Shown here in pieces: positions 15,618-19,931 of a DNA stretch of 19,931 nucleotides. Positions within the stretch are counted from its first letter, which is position 1, and each line of letters opens with the position of its first letter. A program made the position numbers and the translations under genes. Below the pieces are notes generated by a model, which was not told where the DNA came from, ran no database searches, and worked only from the letters and a program-made list of their open reading frames with translations. Source of the DNA: Azoarcus sp. (lineage in GTDB: Bacteria > Pseudomonadota > Gammaproteobacteria > Burkholderiales > Rhodocyclaceae); the NCBI GenBank assembly GCA_031282905.1, contig JAITCV010000227.1:1-19931 (forward strand), read 5' to 3'.

Positions 15618-16755
15618 AGCCTATCTCACCGCCTCGGCGGTCTGCCTGCCCAATGCGCCGGTCGACAACGACGCCATCGAAACCGTACTGGGGAAAATCG
15701 GCGGGCAGCCTTCGCGCGCGCGCCGCATCGTTCTCCGCCAGAACGGCATCAAAAGCCGCCATTACGCCATCGACCCGGCAAGCGGCGCGGCCACGCATAC
15801 CAACGCCAGCCTCACCGCCGCGGCTGTTCGCGCCCTCGGCGAGAGTGGTTTCGCAATCGATGACATTCGCTGCCTGGTTGCCGGCACATCCATTCCCGAC
15901 CAGATCATGCCCGGCCACGGTGTCATGGTGCACGGCGAACTAGGCAACCCCGCCTGTGAAGTGGCGACGACCGCCGGCGTCTGCCTCGCGGGGCTGTCCG
16001 CGCTCAAATACGCCTGGCTCGCGGTCAAGGCGGGAGAAGCGGCAAACGCGGTGGCGACGGGTTCCGAAATGCCCTCCCCGGTACTGAGGGCGGAACACTT
16101 CGCGGCCGAAAACGCCGCCCGCGTCGACGCGCTCGAAAACCACCCCTGGATCGCGTTCGAAAAGGATTTCCTGCGCTGGATGCTCTCCGATGGCGCTGGC
16201 GCCTTTCTCATCGAGTCCCGGCCACGCGCGGGACGAATCAATCTGCGCATCGACTGGATCGATCTCTTCTCCGCGGCCCATCGCCTGCCGGTGTGCATGT
16301 ATGCTGGCGGCGAGCGCGGCTCCGATGGCGAACTCATCGGCTGGGCCAGGTTTTCACCACGGACATGGGCCGAACAATCCATCTTCGCCATCAAACAGGA
16401 CGTGAAACTGCTCGATCGTCACATCGTCGAAGCCACTCTCGAGGCCCCGCTGCGCGATCTCATCGCGCGCCGAAGCCTCAAAGCGGAAGAAATCGACTGG
16501 TTCCTGCCACACATGTCATCACACTACTTTCGCCAGCCGGTCGCCGACGCCCTCGCCCGCGCGGGCTTGCCCATTCCATTCGAGCGCTGGTTTACCAACC
16601 TGGAAACCTGCGGCAATACCGGCGCGGCCTCGATCTACATCATGATCGACGCGCTATTGAAAAGCGGTCGTCTCCAGACCGGCGAGCGCCTGCTGGGCTT
16701 TGTGCCGGAAAGCGGGCGGTTTTCGAGTGGATTCATGATGCTGACCGTGGTCTGA
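15610..16755 (+). CDS. Beta-ketoacyl-ACP synthase III family enzyme (DarB-like)
   Basis: The 381-residue product is a thiolase-fold ketosynthase of the KAS III (FabH) type, which condenses acyl-thioesters. The chosen ATG at 15610 overlaps the upstream gene by eight bases; a longer frame from 15538 has no support. The catalytic residues are visible: Cys125 in TTAGVCLAGLSALK, His301 in LPHMSSHYF, and Asn336 in CGNTGAAS. It is longer than FabH (about 317), mainly through inserts around 160-180 and 215-265, as in secondary-metabolite enzymes such as DarB that join two fatty-acid-derived chains to a cyclohexanedione. The neighbouring DarA-like gene supports this reading. No acyl carrier protein gene is present in the cluster, so substrates probably come from general fatty acid synthesis. 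Confidence 0.8.
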   Translation: MSEAYLTASAVCLPNAPVDNDAIETVLGKIGGQPSRARRIVLRQNGIKSRHYAIDPASGAATHTNASLTAAAVRALGESGFAIDDIRCLVAGTSIPDQIMPGHGVMVHGELGNPACEVATTAGVCLAGLSALKYAWLAVKAGEAANAVATGSEMPSPVLRAEHFAAENAARVDALENHPWIAFEKDFLRWMLSDGAGAFLIESRPRAGRINLRIDWIDLFSAAHRLPVCMYAGGERGSDGELIGWARFSPRTWAEQSIFAIKQDVKLLDRHIVEATLEAPLRDLIARRSLKAEEIDWFLPHMSSHYFRQPVADALARAGLPIPFERWFTNLETCGNTGAASIYIMIDALLKSGRLQTGERLLGFVPESGRFSSGFMMLTVV

Positions 16756-16762
16756 GCAAACC

Positions 16763-17158
16763 ATGGAAGCCCGCGACGTTCCCCAGGAAAGCAATGTCAC
16801 CCTTGGCGGCCACCGCAAGGCGGTCTATGCCCGTGACGCAAGCCACCACCTCGCCCTTGTCCCTTCGCGTGGCTGGGAGCCCGAAGAAATCGTCACCCGC
16901 CAGGCGGTGGAAGCCTTCGAGCGCCTCGCCGCCGCTGCCCGCGAGCGGGTAAGAAACGGCCTGAGTTCGCCGCTCGAATACCACATGTATCGCGCCCGCA
17001 TGGATCTCGTCCTGCTCGCCCAAGCCAGCGGTCTGTGGCGCTGGCGCGTGCGCCGCCACCTCCGTCCGGCCCCGTTCGCCCGCCTTTCACCCGCCCTGCG
17101 CGCGCGTTATGCGGACGTATTGGGTATCGAGGTCGCGCAACTCGATGAAGTGCGCTGA
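16763..17158 (+). CDS. 131-residue cluster protein with possible Cro/CI-like helix-turn-helix
   Basis: I do not recognise a named family for this protein. It starts seven bases after the ketosynthase gene. The N-terminal half (1-70) has short hydrophilic strands and a helix (about 40-65). The C-terminal part from 80 onward, MDLVLLAQASGLWRWRVRRH with LRARYADVLGIEVAQLDEV, follows the pattern of Cro/CI (XRE)-type helix-turn-helix domains, in which a LA-x-x-x-G helix pair is followed later by A-x-x-LG-x-x-x-x-x-L. The segment between them is rich in Arg and Trp. It could be a DNA-binding regulator, or a structural partner of the ketosynthase that merely has this helical fold. No signal peptide or membrane helix is seen. 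Confidence 0.7.
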   Translation: MEARDVPQESNVTLGGHRKAVYARDASHHLALVPSRGWEPEEIVTRQAVEAFERLAAAARERVRNGLSSPLEYHMYRARMDLVLLAQASGLWRWRVRRHLRPAPFARLSPALRARYADVLGIEVAQLDEVR

Positions 17159-17168
17159 AACCTCGCCC

Positions 17169-18194
17169 ATGGAAATCCCTTTCCAACACCGTCAGGCCTC
17201 CCACTGCGAAAGCGGCGTGATGTCCGCCATCGTCCGCCATTACGGCCTACCGCTCTCCGAGCCGATGGCATTCGGGCTATCCTCGGCGCTCTCTTTTGCC
17301 TTTTTGCCCTTCATCAAACTCTCCGGCCTGCCGCTTTTCGCCTACCGCATGCCGCCGGGCGCCATCATTCGCGGCCTGCAAAAACCGCTGGGCTTCACCA
17401 TGCGCACCGAAACCTTCCGCGATCCGGCCAAGGGCATGGCGCGGCTCGACGCACTGCTTGCCGCCGACCGGGTGGTGGGGCTGCAAACCTCGGTATTCTG
17501 GCTGCCTTACATGCCGGCCGACCTGCGCTTCCATTTCAACGCCCACAACGTGCTCGCCTACGGGCGCGACCCGGCAAACGGCGACTATCTGCTCTCCGAC
17601 CCGGTATTCGAAGCGCCCATGCGCTGCGCCGTTGCCGACCTGGAAAAAGCGCGTTTCGCCCGCGGCACGCTCGCCCCCAAGGGCCTCATCTACTATCCCG
17701 CCACGCCGCCGCACGCGCCGGACTGGCGGCAGGCGATCCTGGCGGCGATCAAGAAAACCACGCGGATCATGCTCTCCCCGATTCCCTTTGTCGGCGTTCG
17801 CGGCATTGCCCGGGTCGCGCGCGCCATCGAGCGCCTGCCGGCCGCAACCGACCCGCAAACGGCCCGGCTCTATGTTGGCCACCTCGTGCGGATGCAGGAA
17901 GAAATCGGCACGGGCGGCGGCGGTTTCCGCTACATGTATGCCGCATTCCTTGAAGAAGCCGCCGAAGCCGCCACCTGTGCCGCACTCGCGGAACTTGCCG
18001 AAGCATTGGTGGAAATCGGCGATCTCTGGCGAGAATTCGCCCTGACCTGCGCGCGCATGATCCGCGACCGCGACCCATTCGCCCCCGCGCAACTCGCGGC
18101 TTTGCTGCGCGCGCAAGCGCAACGGGAACAGCGCTTCTTCACCGGCCTGGCGCGCGCGGCGAAATCCTGCCATCAGTCCCCGGCAAGAAAATAG
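17169..18194 (+). CDS. BtrH N-terminal domain protein, possible acyltransferase
   Basis: The 341-residue product begins MEIPFQHRQASHCESGVMSA, which fits the start of the BtrH N-terminal domain. BtrH itself moves an acyl group from an acyl carrier protein onto the aminoglycoside ribostamycin in butirosin synthesis. A papain-like catalytic set is visible: Cys13 in SHCESG, His126 in NAHNVLAYG, and Asp144 in YLLSDP. The second half (about 190-341) is helical, includes GGGGFRYMYAAFLEEAAEAA, and resembles the DUF4872 region usually fused to this domain. I chose the ATG at 17169, ten bases after the preceding stop, because the domain begins there; an ATG at 17145 would add eight residues and overlap the upstream gene. 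It is the last gene of the cluster, and probably transfers or releases an acyl product. Confidence 0.75.
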   Translation: MEIPFQHRQASHCESGVMSAIVRHYGLPLSEPMAFGLSSALSFAFLPFIKLSGLPLFAYRMPPGAIIRGLQKPLGFTMRTETFRDPAKGMARLDALLAADRVVGLQTSVFWLPYMPADLRFHFNAHNVLAYGRDPANGDYLLSDPVFEAPMRCAVADLEKARFARGTLAPKGLIYYPATPPHAPDWRQAILAAIKKTTRIMLSPIPFVGVRGIARVARAIERLPAATDPQTARLYVGHLVRMQEEIGTGGGGFRYMYAAFLEEAAEAATCAALAELAEALVEIGDLWREFALTCARMIRDRDPFAPAQLAALLRAQAQREQRFFTGLARAAKSCHQSPARK

Positions 18195-18226
18195 AATTAT
18201 TTCCGGGTGTTTCCCCTATTGGGCTG

Positions 18227-18258
18227 AATGGCGCTTCTCGGCGCGAAGCGCCATTTTT
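18227..18258 (+). terminator. Strong rho-independent terminator closing the five-gene cluster
   Basis: AATGGCGCTTC (18227-18237) pairs perfectly with GAAGCGCCATT (18245-18255) around a seven-base loop, and five T residues run at 18254-18258. It lies 32 bases after the last cluster stop, so transcription of the cluster likely ends here. The following 127 bases up to 18385 show a lone TTGACG (18264-18269) but no matching -10 box, and nothing else. Confidence 0.88.
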
Positions 18259-18385
18259 CGGCGTTGACGAGTTCTGTTTTCCGCCCGCAAGAAGAAGTTG
18301 CGCAGCTCATTCCCCCAATTCTCCTCTCCTCGACCGGCGGCCTCCCGATGATACCCTTGGCCTTTCGCGTCCTTCCGAGCCTGCC

Positions 18386-19931
18386 ATGGAACGCTTCTTC
18401 AACAATGCCGGCCCCATCCAACCGGAAAACCACTACCACATCGACCCGCTCACCCGCCTCGACTGGGCCGAAATCCGCCTGTTGATCGCCGGACAGCGCT
18501 ATTTCGTCCTCCACGCGCCACGCCAAACCGGCAAGACCAGCACGCTGCTGGCCATGATGAAAGTGCTCAACGAAGAAAGACAGTACGCCTGCGCCTATGC
18601 CAACATCGAAGCCGCGCAGGCAGCGCGGGGCGATGCGACGCGGGGGATTCCTGCGGCAAGTCAGGCGGTAGCCAGTGCCTTGGCGCGCGATCTTGCCAGC
18701 CCGGCGGCGGATTGGTATCAGCAAACGGGGCGCGGTTTTTCAGCAGAAAACCAGCTCTTCTTGCTGCTGGAGCATTGGGCCGATATCTCCCCCCAACCCA
18801 CCGTTCTTTTCCTCGACGAAGTCGACGCCCTGGTCGGCGACACATTGATTTCCCTGCTGCGCCAGATTCGCGCCGGCTACGCGCAGCGCCCGCAAGCCTT
18901 TCCGCAAAGCATCGTGCTGTGCGGCGTGCGTGACGTGCGCGATTACCGCATCCATCAAGGCGACGGCGAAGTGATCACCGGCGGCAGCGCCTTCAACATC
19001 AAGACCACCTCCTTGCGCATGGGCAATTTCTCCCCCGAGGAAGTCCAGGCGCTGTGGCAGCAACATACGGCAGCAACCGGACAGCGCTTCGATGAGGCCA
19101 TTTTCCCCGAACTCTGGGAAGATACCGCTGGCCAGCCTTGGCTGGTCAATGCCCTGGGGCGCGAATCGACCTGGGAGATGCGCGCAAAACGCGACCGCGG
19201 CCAGCCCATTTCATTGACCGATTACAAGACCGCGCGCGAACGCCTCATCCAGTCCTGCGCCACCCATCTCGACCAGTTGAGCGACAAACTCCGCGAACCG
19301 CGCGTGCATTCGGTCATCAGCGCCTTGCTCGCCGATGAGCAGGATGACCTCAATATTTCGCCGCACGATTACGAATACGTCGCTGACCTGGGCTTGATCC
19401 GCACCCGGCCCAGCGTGCGCATCAGCAATCGCATCTACCGCGAAGTCATCCCGCGTGAATTGACTTGGGCGGTACAGATCGGCATTTCCAACCAAGAGCA
19501 GGAATGGTACGTCACCGCCGGACGCCGGCTCGACATGCCCAAGCTGCTCGCCGCTTTCCAGCAATTCTTCCGCGAGAACGTGGAGGCGTGGATCGGACGT
19601 TTCGATTACAAGGAGGCGGGCCCGCAATTGCTCATGCAGGCTTTCTTGCAGCGCATCATCAATGGCGGCGGACGGATCAGCCGGGAATACGGCCTGGGCC
19701 GACGGCGCACCGATCTGTTCATCGAATGGCCGCTCGATGAGGCGCGAGGACTGTATGGCCCGATCCAGCGCATCGTCATCGAACTCAAGATCCGGCGCGG
19801 CGCGCTGGAGACGGTCATCGAACAAGGTTTGGCGCAGACCGCCGACTATGCCCGCCACGTTGGCGCGGACGAAGCGCATCTGGTGATCTTCGACCGCGCG
19901 CCGGATAAACCCTGGGAGGCGAAAATCTGGC
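18386..19931 (+). CDS. AAA ATPase with C-terminal PD-(D/E)XK nuclease-like domain (partial, 3' end outside window)
   Basis: The frame from the ATG at 18386 stays open to the end of the window, giving 515 residues of an unfinished protein. The start MERFFNNAGPIQPENHYHID is typical of a widespread group of AAA-like ATP-binding proteins. Walker A is the degenerate APRQTGKT (44-51) and Walker B is TVLFLDEVDAL with Asp144 and Glu145. The ATPase part covers about 20-310, with a winged-helix-like segment near 310-365. A PD-(D/E)XK-like core lies in the C-terminal part: Asp443 in RRRTDLFIEW, then Glu466-x-Lys468 in VIELKI. The function is unknown in the family; it is not the bacterial replication ATPase. 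No clear ribosome site or promoter is seen before it, but the upstream terminator makes a separate transcript likely. Confidence 0.85.
   Translation, partial: MERFFNNAGPIQPENHYHIDPLTRLDWAEIRLLIAGQRYFVLHAPRQTGKTSTLLAMMKVLNEERQYACAYANIEAAQAARGDATRGIPAASQAVASALARDLASPAADWYQQTGRGFSAENQLFLLLEHWADISPQPTVLFLDEVDALVGDTLISLLRQIRAGYAQRPQAFPQSIVLCGVRDVRDYRIHQGDGEVITGGSAFNIKTTSLRMGNFSPEEVQALWQQHTAATGQRFDEAIFPELWEDTAGQPWLVNALGRESTWEMRAKRDRGQPISLTDYKTARERLIQSCATHLDQLSDKLREPRVHSVISALLADEQDDLNISPHDYEYVADLGLIRTRPSVRISNRIYREVIPRELTWAVQIGISNQEQEWYVTAGRRLDMPKLLAAFQQFFRENVEAWIGRFDYKEAGPQLLMQAFLQRIINGGGRISREYGLGRRRTDLFIEWPLDEARGLYGPIQRIVIELKIRRGALETVIEQGLAQTADYARHVGADEAHLVIFDRAPDKPWEAKIW

Noticed and set aside
18264..18269. 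TTGACG as the -35 box of the AAA/nuclease gene
   Set aside because: No -10-like sequence lies 16-18 bases downstream.

Overview
The window looks like a chromosomal segment of a betaproteobacterium. It is GC-rich, and its left end carries the order trigger factor - clpP - clpX - lon - HU - tRNA-Val(UAC), an arrangement known from betaproteobacterial genomes. Protein sequences of ClpP, ClpX, Lon, Mfd and HU are ordinary proteobacterial types. This placement is inferred from gene order and protein character, not from a database search.

Region 1 (1-5347) is a proteostasis locus on the plus strand: the 3' end of tig, then clpP, clpX, lon and hupB, followed by tRNA-Val with an encoded CCA. ClpX and ClpP form the ClpXP protease, Lon is a second ATP-dependent protease, and trigger factor is a ribosome-associated chaperone. 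A heat-shock-like promoter candidate lies before lon. Region 2 (5348-7052) starts with three short direct repeats and a strong terminator. It then holds a solitary periplasmic sulfonate/nitrate-type binding protein (SsuA-like) on the minus strand, with a plausible promoter overlapping a palindrome; the permease and ATPase genes are absent from the window.

Region 3 (7053-11547) is a minus-strand unit: mfd (transcription-repair coupling factor), a doubtful small ORF, and a protein made only of the LON N-terminal domain. Region 4 (11548-12858) is mostly non-coding. It holds a decayed transposase C-terminal remnant with stops and a frameshift, a second HU gene, and a divergent promoter region.

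Region 5 (12859-18258) is the most interesting part: a tightly packed plus-strand cluster of five genes ending in a strong terminator. They encode a lipoprotein serine hydrolase of the class C beta-lactamase fold, a membrane-anchored flavodoxin-like protein resembling dialkylresorcinol condensing enzyme DarA, a KAS III-type ketosynthase resembling DarB, a 131-residue protein with a possible Cro/CI-like helix-turn-helix, and a BtrH N-terminal-domain protein with a Cys-His-Asp set. Together they suggest a small pathway that makes and transfers an acyl- or resorcinol-type lipid. Region 6 (18386 to the end) is an incomplete gene for an AAA ATPase fused to a PD-(D/E)XK nuclease-like domain.
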